A model generated the notes under the pieces. That model worked only from the letters and a program-made list of their open reading frames with translations, was not told the DNA's origin and searched no databases. Shown here one piece after another: positions 34,865 through 46,165 of a stretch of 64,000 nt of DNA. The stretch covers positions 30,420,962 to 30,484,961 of the forward strand of contig OY804589.1 in the NCBI GenBank assembly GCA_963680875.1, written 5' to 3'. This stretch comes from Bathymodiolus brooksi. Lineage: Eukaryota > Mollusca > Bivalvia > Mytilida > Modiolidae. How positions within the stretch are numbered: the first letter of the stretch is position 1; each line of letters begins with the position of its first letter. A program made the position numbers and the translations under genes.

Positions 34865-35809
34865 ACACAGTTAAATCTGTACTGAGAGATCATATTTGGG
34901 ATAAAGGTAAAGTTGCCTTATAAGACACGTGACATCTTAAAAAAGGTTCAATTCATATGAAATTTTCTATAGCTGGACAGGAAAAGATTACCTTTAAAGA
35001 CAGGTGACTACTTAAAAGAGGTGACCACATGGGAAGGTTTGAATGTATACATACATTGAAGAAATTCCACGCCTCCAAAACAAAAACTTTAAACCTGTCA
35101 GTCAAAATAGAAAAAAATAACCATTTAATCTCTTTAATTATAGACGATCTTTTGGTCCCAGACTTGTTTTGTTACAACTCTGGTGATTGCTTTATTACCA
35201 AAATTCAAAGGTGCGAAAAGGTAGAATTCATTGGTAGCCATAGGAGAGCTACAATGGAAGAAAATGTATGTGAAAACAATGACGAACGTATATATTCTGA
35301 TTCTGATACAATCGAAAATATTGTTGAGAAAAGAATGGTGGTTGCATTTTAGTTGACAATCTGAATTAGGAGTATTACCTTCAAACCTGACAACATGTCC
35401 AGAACAGATATTTTCTAATAGTTGGGGTGACTCATTTGATAGTGTTTCAACAATTGTAAGAGGATTATATTACGACAGGGTACAAAGCAAGCCATCTTTA
35501 TTTAAACTGATTCCCCGGAAAACTACCGCGTATTATTCCGCCACGATCTGTTTCTATGATGCTGAATAAGAATGAGATAAAATTACTGTTCCGGAAGAGT
35601 TACATCTTGACATTCTTCAGTCCTTTGATACATGTATTTAATAATTAAACGAAATGTTATCATAAAAGCTACACCTTGATTATTGTTAATACCCTCTGGC
35701 GAAGCGATGGGTATACAGTATTAGGAATAGCTGTCTGTAGGTTCCTTCGTTTGTTTGTTCCTTTGATCTTGTCAATAAAAACCGAAAAACCAAAATAATA
35801 GATAGCAAC

Positions 35810-35810
<1 letters not shown>
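34865..35810. other. Mostly unassigned; fragment of the GGTCACCT-type repeat
   Basis: 34900-35030 resembles the 48055-48740 repeat family (GACAGGTGACTACTTAAA, GAGGTGACC). An open frame at 35029-35352 (+, 107 codons) begins inside that repeat, ends VEKRMVVAF, and matches nothing I know. Treat as non-coding. Confidence 0.45.

Positions 35811-35815
<5 letters not shown>

Positions 35816-35859
<44 letters not shown>
35816..35859. repeat. (CA)n microsatellite
   Basis: An uninterrupted AC/CA run. The Cys/Val-only frames on the minus strand are artefacts of it. Confidence 0.97.
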
Positions 35860-35860
<1 letters not shown>

Positions 35861-36241
35861 TAGAGACAGACATGCACATTGATAAATACATATTGAGCTG
35901 AATAAAACGCATTTAAGCGACGTTGCTTTTGATACCCGAATTTTCATGCTAAAACGTCGACAATTGACGTTACCGTATCAGACGCATTCTCATGTGTAAC
36001 AGGACAGGCTAAAGTATTGCCTTTAGAAATTAACACCTCATTGCCCTGTCTGTGTTGATTAAGTTTACTATGTTACTATGAACAATCTTGAGCTTCAAAA
36101 ATGATCATGAACAGTGACTTCATTGTATTTTTAAGAACCTAACTCATTTACACGGAGAAATCCGGAAATGTTTAATATTATGATAAACCTGAAAATCATC
36201 AAACCATCCGAATTTTTAAATTGAGAACACAATTCAACAAT

Positions 36242-36487
36242 CATATGACTTTTAACAGGATCTTTCTTGTAAACTGGTTTGCTGTTCAACCGTTGTAGAA
36301 TACTGTCTTTCTATTAAATGAGTCATATGACTATTAACAGGATCTTTCTTGTAAACTGGTTTGGTGTTCAACCGTTGTAGAATACTGTCTTTCTATTAAA
36401 TGAGTCATATGACTATTAACAGGATCTTTCTTGTTAACTGGTTTGCTGTTCAACCATTGTAGAACACTGTCTTTCTATTAAATGAGT
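36242..36487 (+). repeat. 82-bp tandem repeat, 3 copies
   Basis: CATATGACTATTAACAGGAT, CTTTCTTGTAAACTGGTTTG and TCTTTCTATTAAATGAGT recur at 82-bp spacing with few differences, so the array is young. Confidence 0.95.
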
Positions 36488-37235
36488 AACATACAAAGAA
36501 AAATGTAAGGGGTATGTGGCTTAATTCTTGCTTTAGCCTTGTTCTTTAATAAAATCACTCCATCTGCTAAAGCTTATTTCACAACGAAACATGTCAAACG
36601 GGTTCATATACGTTGTAGATGCACATTTTATTGATAAAATTGAAGAAAACAAATATCCTGCACCGAAGTGCCTGTGTTTTTCCCCGTGGCCATGATCTGT
36701 GATTGGAATGGGGTATATTTTTTTATTCTCGTGACCCTTCATTAATGTCTCTTATTGATTCACCGTTATTTGTGAAATTCTCAAAAATGGCAAATTTTAG
36801 TTTCCGTGAATCGTGATTTTTATTTTTTTTATTTTCTGAGATTCGTGACCAGAACTTCCCCGCCCCCTCCCCCTCCCTTTTTTTTTTTATAATTAGAAAC
36901 ACAAAAGAAATATATTTCAATGAAAAATTCCAAATTCTTTAATTATTTACTCTATGCAAAATCGAAATAAACTTGAAATAAAATTTTAATAACAAAATAT
37001 CTTTCTACGAAACTCGACATAGCAAATCAGCTACAAAATTCATTCAAAATAAAAGATAATAACGTGTACGGATCATCGTATTATTGAAATTTTAGGACTT
37101 CGTCCTTCACACAGGTTGCCTGTCTCATATTACACAAAGCAAAATGTAAGGGGTCTCTGGGTTAATTCTTGTTTTTAAACATGTTCTTTAATAAAATCAC
37201 TCCATCTGCTAAAACTAGGGAAGTAAGACTTGTTA
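36488..37235. repeat. Region with two copies of a dispersed repeat
   Basis: AAAATGTAAGGGGTATGTGG and TTCTTTAATAAAATCACTCC occur at 36500-36575. The matching pair (AAAATGTAAGGGGTCTCTGG and the same AATAAAATCACTCC) lies at 37140-37220. The intervening AT-rich sequence shows no gene. Confidence 0.7.
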
Positions 37236-37239
37236 GTGT

Positions 37240-38160
37240 TCGTTTTTAGAGTCCAATAAAAATTTGGTCATCTTTCCGGATAAACTGTGTAAGTGATGTT
37301 CAGAAGTAACACGACTGGAGGTCCTACAAAATAGAATGACTAAATCAAAATACAATTGAAAAAGCGACCATTTTAAATTTCAATGGATTATCGACAAAAA
37401 CTCCGTTTTACCGGCTCCTGTCAAAATGTCACCTTTCTTAGATATTAATGAATTCATAGAAAATATAATTGTTCTGTATAATTGGTCAGTAATGTGCTGG
37501 TTTCCACACCGGGAATTTTAATATTTCTTTGATTCTACCTTGTCTAAGCTTGTTTAATATTCTTGTAATCAAGCTAGGCGACGGTACGAACCAAGTCATG
37601 TCAGTTCCCTAAGACTGAGAGAATGCATCTATTTTCTCAGTTCCAGGAGTCCATACCTTAGAGTTAAATCTTTCATGAGGATTATTGTAGTGTGATGCGA
37701 ATCTGTCTATAGTACATTTATCCCATAATTCATTCAGAACATGTAAAAATAATATTTAACGCCCAATCATCGTGATCTATGATCTTTGCTCAACTGATCA
37801 GCATGATCGTTTTGAGTTCTTGGAATCCAATAAGGTGTCAACTGAATATTTTGTGATTCTCAAATACAGTGAATTTATGTAGTAGTATTGTATGTTGTGT
37901 TCTTGCTACCTACCTTAAGAATGTGTTGAACATTCTTATCTGAATTGATTTTGACTTGTTTATTTTCTAATTCATTTTAAAAAGTGTAAATCACTCTTCT
38001 AACACGTTCGAATTCTCTCCAAGTAGAACTCTAAAGACTTTCAGATTCGGTCCAATTACTGAATGTTTCCATGTTCCATTAATGAGAATCTACATCGGAG
38101 TTAACAAAACCTCCAAAACCTACATCTCAGGCGTCACAAAACTTTACACGATCAAAAACT
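37240..38160 (-). pseudogene. Heavily decayed DIRS-like retroelement, RNase H and downstream region
   Basis: Minus-strand translation with stops ignored gives, from about 38160 leftward: KFCDA-DVGFGGFVNSDVDS, WNMETFSNWTESESL, SSTWREFERVRRVIYTF. Next come VQHILKVGSKN, SQNIQLTPYWIPRTQNDHAD and QLSKDH. These match the FxDAS...STWRE...WIPRxxNxxAD pattern of RNase H domains in DIRS/tyrosine-recombinase retroelements. Further on, LRYGLLELRK and frame-broken DxFAS/FNS-like parts fit the segment after it. More than a dozen stops and shifts show it is ancient. I see no recombinase domain nearby. Confidence 0.6.
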
Positions 38161-38219
38161 TGATTGACTGTCATTGTACTGACCTACAATACTAGCCAAC
38201 AAGCTAACTCAAAACAAGT

Positions 38220-38880
38220 TTTGTTTCTTCTTCGACTTGACTCAAATATTAAATCTAACCAATGCGCCCCCCCCCCCCTTTTGTTTTATATAGCATCTAT
38301 ATTTGTTTACGTGCTTGATTTGTTGTCATTAGTATATGTGTATTACTACTTGTAGGGAAATGACAAGTCCAAAAGTTGTGATATTATTTTTTGTTCAATC
38401 CCACTACCTGTTTTATTTGCAATAACAATTATATTAAATCTAGCCAATGTTCCCCACTTTTGTTTTCAATATTATATTTTATTTGTGTGCATGTACTTGA
38501 TGTGTTGTCATTATTATATGTGTATTACTTGTAGGGAGATGACAAGTCCAAAAGTTGTAATATGTTTTGTTCAATCCCACTAGCTGGTTTTTTTGCAATA
38601 AAATAATATTAACTCTAACCCATATCCCCCCTTTTTCTATATTACTGTGAGCATATTTATTTTCAATAAAACTTCTTTATTATTCCATTTCTATTTTCCC
38701 TTTATTTAACTTGCTCGTGACAATATCCATCCAATCTTATGGTAACAGCAGTTTACATATTCCTACCCTTTATACTCTAATATGTAAACACGTACAGCAG
38801 GTTTGAAAATGGAGGTAATTCAATGTCACAAACGCATGTGAACAAATAAACCAAATATGATATCAAAAGGAACTAAATAG
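38220..38880 (+). repeat. Extra copy of part of the duplicated-unit flank
   Basis: Matches 4660-5020 and 54060-54650: a C-run plus TTTTGTTTTATATAGC, the 180-bp module in tandem, CAATAAAACTTCTTTATTAT, CTTTATACTCTAATATG, and GGAGGTAATTCAATGTCA. No B-box gene follows it. Confidence 0.8.
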
Positions 38881-39735
38881 CAAGTATGAAAAGAAAGAGG
38901 GAGGGGGTAGTTCCATACAGAGGTACTTTTGGACAGGACACATCATCCCCCCTTTTTACACCTTACCCCTACTTTTTTTTCTTTCATTTCCATGGCGTAG
39001 AAATATGTAAAACAGCAATAATATGCCGTTTTCTGATTGCATAAGTCGACTGATATGTATATAGAGATGCCGTTTTCTGATTGCATCAGTCGACTGATAT
39101 GTATATATAGAGAAGGTATCTCACTTCCGCATAATTTTCACGAAAACTATGCTACCTGCTCGGGGAATCCCATGTCTAAATCAATAAAAATGCATCTACC
39201 TTTGAGTTGGTGAGCACGCTTCGTCTCCGCTAATATTCCTTTTTTTAAACGATCGGCATTTTTCACGAAAATTTTCCTCTGAAACAACGAACTTTACATC
39301 GTATCTACAATTTTGGATTTCTAATCAACGGAAGTCTACTATGGACGATAACTCTAATATGGCGCCAAATCCGGTTCCCTGAAACAAAAGTTCCGAATGT
39401 TACTGCAGTCACGATAAGGTAACAGAAAACTAACGATTGAGTAAAAAGAATTCCCCTCAAAACGGTGGTGAACTATATTTGTGTCACGAGTGTCAAAAGA
39501 GAGAAATATATATGTAATTATTAAATTAAAAATGTATGTAATTCTTTACTAAAATAAACAAATTACAAAAAAGTAGAAATATTCAAATATGTTGAAGGTT
39601 ATATTTAAGCTAATTAATTAAACATTTTATCATATATTTGTCCATTTTTTAGGTCATGTTGGCGCCAGATATGTTTAGTTGATTTAATGTTGTTTAATCA
39701 CAAGTCAACAATATTTCTCCTATATTCATGACAGA
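38881..39735. other. AT-rich stretch, no gene; small 43-bp duplication
   Basis: GCCGTTTTCTGATTGCATAA + GTCGACTGATATGTATATA is repeated twice at 39023-39112. A CACGATAAGGTAACAG..GTGGTGAAC piece at 39410-39480 may be a worn family C fragment. Nothing else recognisable. Confidence 0.55.
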
Positions 39736-39739
39736 GAAC

Positions 39740-40205
39740 ATGTTAACAAACAATAAGAAGAGCATGACGATGCCAAAGGGTGCCATCAGAATCCGTAAAT
39801 CGATATAGCAAATGCCAAAAGGACAAGGACAAAGACAAAATGACAAGTAATGATCTACAAAATACTTCCCCACTAAAACCGAGAATGACCTCAGATACTC
39901 AAGAATGGTAAGCAGTTCCTGCTTCACTAATGGTACCTGTAGTGCTATTCTAGCTACACATTCAGCGATTAGTCAAGAAAGAGGAACGGAGCGGTAGTGC
40001 TTACGATACGTGTAACATATCCGGGACACATTGCAACAAAGATATTCCGTAATGGTGAAGCAAGTCATCGTGGCAACCGTAAAACTTTCGAACTGATGCT
40101 GAATCAATAGGTATCCTTGGTTCAGCAGTTTACTAGACAGCAGCAACCAGTTGTCAATGAAATCCTGACAGGAACCACAAGCTCTGGAATATCGGATCAA
40201 TTGAG
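39740..40205 (-). pseudogene. Family C retroelement 3' end with reverse-transcriptase remnant
   Basis: 39740-39960 carries the worn 3' signature (AATGCCAAAAGGACAAGG, GCAGTTCCTGCTTCACTAAT). The minus strand from 40205 reads IRYSRACGSCQDFIDNWLLL then SSKLLNQGYLLIQ, the same conserved RT C-terminal block as at 32770-32990. The frame continues open to 39973 but drifts. Confidence 0.65.
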
Positions 40206-40545
40206 AGATAAATCATACGGTTGAAAGTGGGTATCTATGGATGCGATGTCCTGTTTACAAATAATAAAGCACGTGGATAAAAGAGGAACCTATGGACAGG
40301 ATGTCATGTTTACTAATAATAAATCACGTTGTTAAATTGAGTACATATGGATGGGATGTCATAGTTCCAAACAATAAATCACAAGGTTAAATGGAATACC
40401 TATGGATGGAAACTCCTGTTTCCAAACAATGAATCAACTGGATAAAAGGGGACACCTAGGAATGGGAAGTCGTGTGTACAAACAATAAATCACGTGATTA
40501 CAAGGGCCTGTTTACAAATAATTAATTAAATGGTCAAAGAGGTTT
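40190..40545 (+). repeat. About 60-bp minisatellite, about 6 imperfect copies
   Basis: ACCTATGGATGGGATGTCAT, TTCCAAACAATAAATCAC and GTTAAATGG-type units of the family also found at 29075-29470. It follows directly after an RT remnant. Confidence 0.85.
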
Positions 40546-40549
40546 CATA

Positions 40550-41105
40550 AAGGGGCCAATACAAATTTAAAGATACTAAAGGGGTAATAAGAAGCCATAA
40601 ATAGAAGAAGGACAGACAATACAAAGAAAAAAGACAAAGAGACAAACAATAATCTACAAAACATTAGACAGAAACTGAAGATCGAGGAATACAACCCAAC
40701 TAAAAACCGAGAGTGAACTCAGGTGCTCCGGAAAGGTAGGCTGTTCCCGCTCCACATGTTCCACCCGTTGTGTTACTCCTGTTATAACACCGGGGATAGC
40801 CCATGAATGAGGAAATGACCGAATTTGATTACGACAAGCGGAGTATATCCTAGGTCATTTTTGACACAGTTAGCCCGTATCAATATTTGCTTGGAATGCT
40901 GCTATGCCTAAACGGAAAGCTCACAAAGTCAAAAACTGAAATCATCACCTTTTTCGTAATGTTTTAACGGTCCCTCACTGTCATTTGCAAGGCGTATGTT
41001 AAGGCAGGAAGGAAGCAGACCTAGCTGTATCTGCAGTATCCTTTATTTCAACCTGAATGGGATAGATTCGATCAACAAAATCAACAAGCTTAGTACTATT
41101 TTATG
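40550..41105 (-). pseudogene. Family C retroelement with RT palm/thumb remnant
   Basis: 40550-40825 is the 3' end (AAAGATACTAAAGGGGTAAT; GGTGAACTCAGGTGCTCCGG). From 41100 leftward the minus strand reads KLVDFVDRIYPIQVEIKDTA and DTARSASFL, then frame-broken sequence towards 40880. That block normally follows the catalytic aspartates in this RT type, so this copy extends further 5' than those at 32770 and 39990. It has an internal deletion of the IRYSRACGS block. Confidence 0.6.
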
Positions 41106-41107
41106 AA

Positions 41108-41376
41108 GGGGCCCGGTTGGCTCAATGAGTTAGGTCGTTGGATCTAACAACTCGTACGAGCCTATCACCAATACGGCGTGGGTTCGCGCCCAGCTTTGTA
41201 AATTACAAAAAGGGTGCACTTGACTCGCAGTCGCAAATGATAAAGCTTACCAGTTACTTGCCCAGGGTAAGTGGTTCTCTCCGGCGGGTACTCCGGCTTC
41301 CTCCACCACTAAACCTGGTGGCCATGATATAGCTGAAATATTGCTGAAAGTTGCGTTAAACACCAAAAAAATCAAA
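41108..41376 (+). mobile_element. tRNA-derived SINE, type B, complete
   Basis: tRNA-like head GGCCCGGTTGGCTCAATGAG.. with B-box GTGGGTTCGCGCCC (41178-41191). The body is TTTGTAAATTACAAAAAGGG and CGACTCGCAGTCGCAAATGA. The 3' domain is GATATAGCTGAAATATTGCT + GAAAGTTGCGTTAAACACCA. Imperfect flanking repeats (ATTTTATGAAGG and ATTTTGTGAAAGG) may be the target duplication. Confidence 0.85.
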
Positions 41377-41379
41377 TTC

Positions 41380-42240
41380 AAAATATTATTTTGTGAAAGG
41401 ATATTTGAAAGGAGTATATAATATTTCATACAATTCATGCAGTTTTGATGCAGTTTTATCCTTGAAATACATTCATGTGTATGCTTACGGACATCCACTA
41501 ACTCTAAGGGTTTCGAATTACAAAATTTAAACTGAAAATGTTTAATACAGTTTTAAAAACAATAATAATAATCTTTATGTGTTATTAATGAACCAAAATT
41601 AATTGATTTGTTCTCGGAATGGAGACTAAAAATGCCCCGAATTCCAAGATTCTACGTGTTTAGAAGACATATTCAACACTTGATATAGTGAAGCAAGACA
41701 CATTTTAAAATTAACATTGGTCCAGCACATAACAGTTTCGCTCTTTGTATCCCTGTTCTTCGATCTGCAATTATGCACTTTTATTTGCCGTGGAAAAATC
41801 TCAGATTTTCGCACAATAACGTAAGTTTGGCTTATGCAAATGTTATCAAAGTTTGTGTTTTTGACCGTTTAACAGATACAGCTGTATGGCAAAGCGTCAC
41901 ATGCAACTATACTATGGTGATAGCATTTATTGACACAGTAAACAGACAATACATAATTGAATACCAAGAAATTTGCATTTGTTTAAGTTGTTTCTTGTTT
42001 ATGATATGCTTTGCAATTTTTTGTCGTTGACTAAACGCCTTGAGTTTAAGCGAGGTTAAATTGATCACACTATACTACTGTCAGTCAATGCTCATTTTTA
42101 ACTGACTATTAGCTAAGATGGTAGAATATGTTGGTAAGAGACTGTTACTCTTAGGACTCTTTATTTATATCCGATGTTATACTTTCCTGGTACAGTTAAA
42201 GGTTTTGGCTCGCGTTGTCTCAGTCACACCATCATGTCAT
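41380..42240. other. No supportable gene; one exon-like frame
   Basis: An open frame at 41773-42030 (+) crosses a consensus donor (AATAAC|GTAAGT at 41821). Neither the frame nor a matching acceptor is convincing. Everything else is AT-rich without motifs. Confidence 0.4.
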
Positions 42241-42244
42241 TAGA

Positions 42245-42440
42245 CACGCTTGAAGGTACCAAAGGGGTAATCATAATTTGTAAAGGACAAAAGGAGAAAC
42301 AACGATCTACAAACATTGTACACTAAACTAAATATCGAGAGCAATGAGCCCCAATAAAAACAGGAGGTGAACGCGAGTGCTCCGGAAGGGCAGACAGTTC
42401 CTGCTCCACCCGTGGCACCTGTCGTGTTTCACTAGTATAT
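42245..42440 (-). mobile_element. Family C retroelement 3'-end fragment
   Basis: GCTTGAAGGTACCAAAGGGG, AAACAACGATCTACAAACAT, GAGTGCTCCGGAAGGGCAGA and CAGTTCCTGCTCCACCCGTG. Diverged and short. Confidence 0.55.
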
Positions 42441-43289
42441 AACTTCTACATATTGTTGAACGTATTCTCGTCCTGAATATGCACGAAATATTGACCGATG
42501 GTTATTATGCAGCAGCTATGCTTTGTGTAACACTTTACTTCAACCTGAAATTATACCTCTTCATGCAACCAACAGTCATTTAATTGTTGTTCGTGTCGAT
42601 GACGTCCTATTTTCCCTAAGGCTGGGATCGGACCGATAGTTCAATAAATATTTAAAGAAATGAAATAATAATATATATATACTTTATACATGTGCAATTG
42701 ACAATTTATGCATTGATGCCTTGTATTTGTGAGTAGAAAAGATACATATGCATAGTAGAATTTATCATCATTTAACAATTACAAGATTCTGCTTATATCG
42801 GCGCTAGTCGCCATCTTTAACTTGTCAATTGCGAAATATTGAAGACCTTGTGTTGTCTTTGAGAATTTAAAAAATAACAATCAAAGTACTCCTTCGTTGA
42901 ATATTTGGGTTTTTGTATGTTATATGTATTACGGTATTTCATGTATAATTAGCCAATATCTATTGGTCTATCGTCATAGAAATTTTTCGGTCGTCATCAT
43001 GATCTGGTTGACCGTAACGAAATATCCATATCTCAAATGATAATGGATATTTTATTTTTTTGGTATATTTTTTTTCCTCTATCATTGCAAATACTTTTAC
43101 CAGACTTGACTGTATATATGAGTAACACGGTGGTTACCTTATCAGAAGCAGTAAGTGCATACTCTTCGCGAGCACCTGCATTCCCCATCGGTTTCTTGGT
43201 TAGGTCTGCGTTGTTCCCTTTTTTTTATGCTGTCCTATTATGTGTCTTTACGGTCGGAGTTCCATGTTATGATGTCTGTTACGACTTCC

Positions 43290-43700
43290 GCATACAATGC
43301 GACCTCATCATCATCTTCTCATTAAAAATTAACTTGTACTCACCATGATATAGCTGATATATTGCTGAGTTGGTGTTAAGCAACAATCACTTAATCACTG
43401 ACTTGGAATCAGGATAATATGTAAAGAGTGGAGCAGACTGTTCTCTCAGTGAGCTAGCACTATGGCATGTTGATCTAGAGTGGAGCGGCATGTCTACATG
43501 CAGACTGTTCTCTCTGTAAGCTAGCACTATAACATGTTGATCTGGAGTGGAGCGACATGTCTACATGCAGACTGTTCTCTCAGTGAGCTAGCACTATATC
43601 ATGTTGATCTAGTACAAAGCAGACAGCATTATCATTTCATTAACTGTAACTTGTTTTCCCCATGATATAACTGGTATAGTTTATCATTGATTTGCGTTTG
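43290..43700 (+). mobile_element. Type A SINE 3' portions with a 66-bp internal tandem
   Basis: GATATAGCTGATATATTGCT + GAGTTGGTGTTAAGCAACAA ends one SINE near 43395. A second body follows in which ACATGTCTACATGCAGACTG + TTCTCTCAGTGAGCTAGCAC is repeated about three times (43430-43620). A GATATAACTGGTATAG tail follows. Confidence 0.7.
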
Positions 43701-43835
43701 GTTGGTGGTTTTCTCCACTACTGAAAACAGACTGCCACAACATAACTGAATTATTGTTGAAAGTGCATTTAATTACTCATAGCTCCATATTTTCTATATA
43801 GAATAGGTGTTATAACTTCTAATTTCCTTTTAGAC

Positions 43836-44098
43836 AACAGGTGGCTCAATGGTAGGTGGATTACCTACCAACTCGTACAAGTCTATCACAGAAAATACAG
43901 CGTGTGTTCTCGCCCGGCTTTGTAAATTACAAAAAAAGGTGCACTCGACTCGCAGCCGCAAGTCATACAGTTTACCAGTTGCTTGCCCATGGTCGGTGGT
44001 TCTCTCCAGGGACTCCGGCTTCTTCCATCACTAAAACTGGTCGCCATGATATAGCTGAAATATTGCTGAAAGTGATATTAAAACACCAAAAATATTTT
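43836..44098 (+). mobile_element. tRNA-derived SINE, type B
   Basis: The worn head AGGTGGCTCAATGGTAGGTG has B-box-like GTGTGTTCTCGCCC. The body is well kept (CGACTCGCAGCCGCAAGTCA). It ends TAGCTGAAATATTGCTGAAA then GTGATATTAAAACACCAAAA. Confidence 0.8.
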
Positions 44099-44223
44099 TA
44101 AAATCATTTTAGTCATTTCAGGTTAATTGAGCTGTTCTCTGTCAGAAAGATGTCATTTTTATTATTCTGTCCATATTCAAATGTTTTTATATGAAGTTAT
44201 TTGTGTTAAGGTGTTGTTAGTGT

Positions 44224-44457
44224 TGTGGTGTTTAATGCCACTTTTAACAATATTTCAGCTATATCGTGGCGGTTAGATTTATTGTGGAGGAAAACGGAGA
44301 AAACGACAGACCTACTACAAGTCACTGACAAACTTTATCACATAATGTCGTATCCAGTACACCTTGCCTGATTGGGGTTCGAACTCACGTTAGTGGTGAT
44401 AAGCACTGATTGCACAGGTAGTTGTAAATCCATCTACCACACGATCACAACGGCCCC
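44224..44457 (-). mobile_element. tRNA-derived SINE, type D, complete
   Basis: Read on the minus strand: GGGGCCGTTGTGATCGTGTG (head), B-box GTGAGTTCGAACCCC (44395-44409). The body is AAGGTGTACTGGATACGAC and TTTGTCAGTGACTTGTAG. It ends in CGATATAGCTGAAATATTGT + TAAAAGTGGCATTAAACACC, the same 3' domain as types A and B. Confidence 0.85.
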
Positions 44458-44571
44458 TCAATGCGTAAGACAAATACTTCAATGACTGTAAAACAGCATT
44501 CAAAAATACAATTACATGTGTACTGTACTTATCAACAGAAAGTTTAAACAGATGAATAATTCCTTCTATAT

Positions 44572-45595
44572 CTGATTTGATTTGATTTGATTTTGGTGTT
44601 TAACACTACTTTCAGCAATATTTCAGCTATATCATGGCGACCAGTTTGAGTGGTGGAAGAAGCCGGAGACAACCACCGACCATGGGCAAGCACCTGGTAG
44701 ACTATCACTTGCGGCTGCGAGTCGAGTGTACCCTTTTTTTACGCCGTCTTTAAGACGGGACGTATTATGGTATACCACTGTCCGTCCGTCCGTTTCACAT
44801 GTCGCACTCTAACTTAAGAACCCCTTGGCCAATTCACTTCAAATTTCACAGCTATTGGAATTGATGGTCTTACGGGCTGTATACTTTATGGTGAAATTTC
44901 GAATTTTCATTCCAGAGTTATGGGACTTTATTCATAAAATTGTACCTGATTTTAAGGCAATTTTTCGTATGTCGCGCTGTAAATTGAGAACCCCTTTGCT
45001 AATTCAATTCAAGCTTCGCATAGTTATTGGAATTGATAGTCTGATGGTCTGTTTACCTTTAGGTGAAATTTCAATTGTTCATTCCAGAGTTATGGGACTT
45101 TATTCATCAAATTGTAAATGATTTTTAGGCAATTTTTCGTATGTCGCGCTGTAAATTAAGAACCTCTTGGCCAATTCACTTCAAACTTCGCCCAGTTATT
45201 GGAATTTATAGTCTTACGGTCTGTATACTTTTTGGTGAAATTTCGATTTTTTTTCATTCCAGAGTTATGGGACTTTATTCATCAAATTGTAGGCGATTTT
45301 TCGTATATCGCGGTGTAAATTGAGAACCCCTTGGCCAATTCACTTCAAGCTTCGCACAATTATTGGAATTGATAGTCTTACATTTTGGTGAAATTTAGAT
45401 TTTGCATTCAAGGGTTATGGGAAAGAAAGTCTTTACAAATATTGTATGAATGTTGACGACGGGTGTATCATGCGCTCTTGGCGCAACTGTTTATTGTAAT
45501 TTACAAAGCTGGGCACGAACCCATGCTGTATTGGTGATAGGCTTGTATGAGTTGTTAGGTAATCTAACTACCTAACTCATTGAGCCACCCGGCTC
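44572..45595 (-). mobile_element. Type B SINE split by a 755-bp insertion
   Basis: An 11-bp target duplication, TCCTTCTATAT, lies at 44561-44571 and 45596-45606. The minus-strand SINE head is at 45595-45495 and the 3' domain at 44740-44572. It is interrupted at the A-run after TTGTAAATTACA by the element at 44740-45494. The duplication confirms that the two halves are one insertion. Confidence 0.88.
44740..45494. repeat. Inserted element of about four 170-bp tandem units
   Basis: It opens with a small hairpin (CCGTCTTTAAGACGG) and CTGTCCGTCCGTCCG. Units headed ATGTCGCGCTGTAAATTGAG follow at about 44799, 44969, 45140 and 45306, with GGCCAATTCACTTCAA, GTTATTGGAATTGATAGTCT and CATTCCAGAGTTATGGGACT. 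It closes with ATGCGCTCTTGGCGCAACTG. Frames within are by-products. Confidence 0.8.
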
Positions 45596-45769
45596 TCCTT
45601 CTATATAAACAAAGCGAACAGTCACCTCTCATCTCAAATCATTGAGCATAAAGAAAAGACCATGACATATGATGTTGAAATTCTGGCTTCGGACAGGCAC
45701 ACAAATGTGGCAGGGTTAAACCAGTCAATGGGATCCCATCCCTCCCTCCAATACATAAATAATTAGTTG

Positions 45770-45920
45770 GGTTCGTGTTACTTGATCTTTGGTTTTCTGT
45801 GTAGTGTTTTGTAAATCGTTGTTTGTTCTTTTACTTTTGCTCATCGTGTTGTTTGTCCTTCGTCGATTTACGGATTCTGATTACCACTTTGGTATCTTCA
45901 AACTCTTCTTAGAAAACTGG
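45770..45920 (+). mobile_element. Family C retroelement 3'-end fragment, sense orientation
   Basis: GTTCGTGTTACTTGATCTTT, TTTTGTAAATCGTTGTTTGT, GATTTACGGATTCTGATTAC and GGTATCTTCAAACTCTTCTT. Confidence 0.6.
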
Positions 45921-45989
45921 GGCCGTCGTAGCCGTCATCATGTGGTAGTTGGATTTACAACTACTATGAAATAAGTGCCCATCACCACT

Positions 45990-46165
45990 AAAGAGTTTGA
46001 ACCCCGTTCATGGCGAGATGTACTCGATACAACATTATGTGATCACGTTTGTCAGTGAATTGCGACAGGTTTTCTCTGGGTACTCAGGTTTTCTTTCACC
46101 AATAAAACTGACCGCCACGATATAACTGAACTATTGTTGAAAGTGGCGTTAAACACTATAAACTT
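45990..46165 (+). mobile_element. Type D SINE, head-truncated
   Basis: CGAGATGTACTCGATACAAC, TTTGTCAGTGAATTGCGACA, CCGCCACGATATAACTGAAC + TATTGTTGAAAGTGGCGTTA. Confidence 0.75.

Noticed and set aside
35029..35352. 107-codon open frame
   Set aside because: It starts inside a GGTGACC-type repeat and matches nothing; it looks like chance.
35686..35947. Cys/Val-repeat open frames on the minus strand
   Set aside because: They are translations of the (CA)n microsatellite.
42790..42860. Minus-strand AAGATGGCGAC start motif with a possible donor (ATCTT|GTAATT), as a first exon
   Set aside because: Only about eleven codons could be read and no following exon was found; too weak to list.
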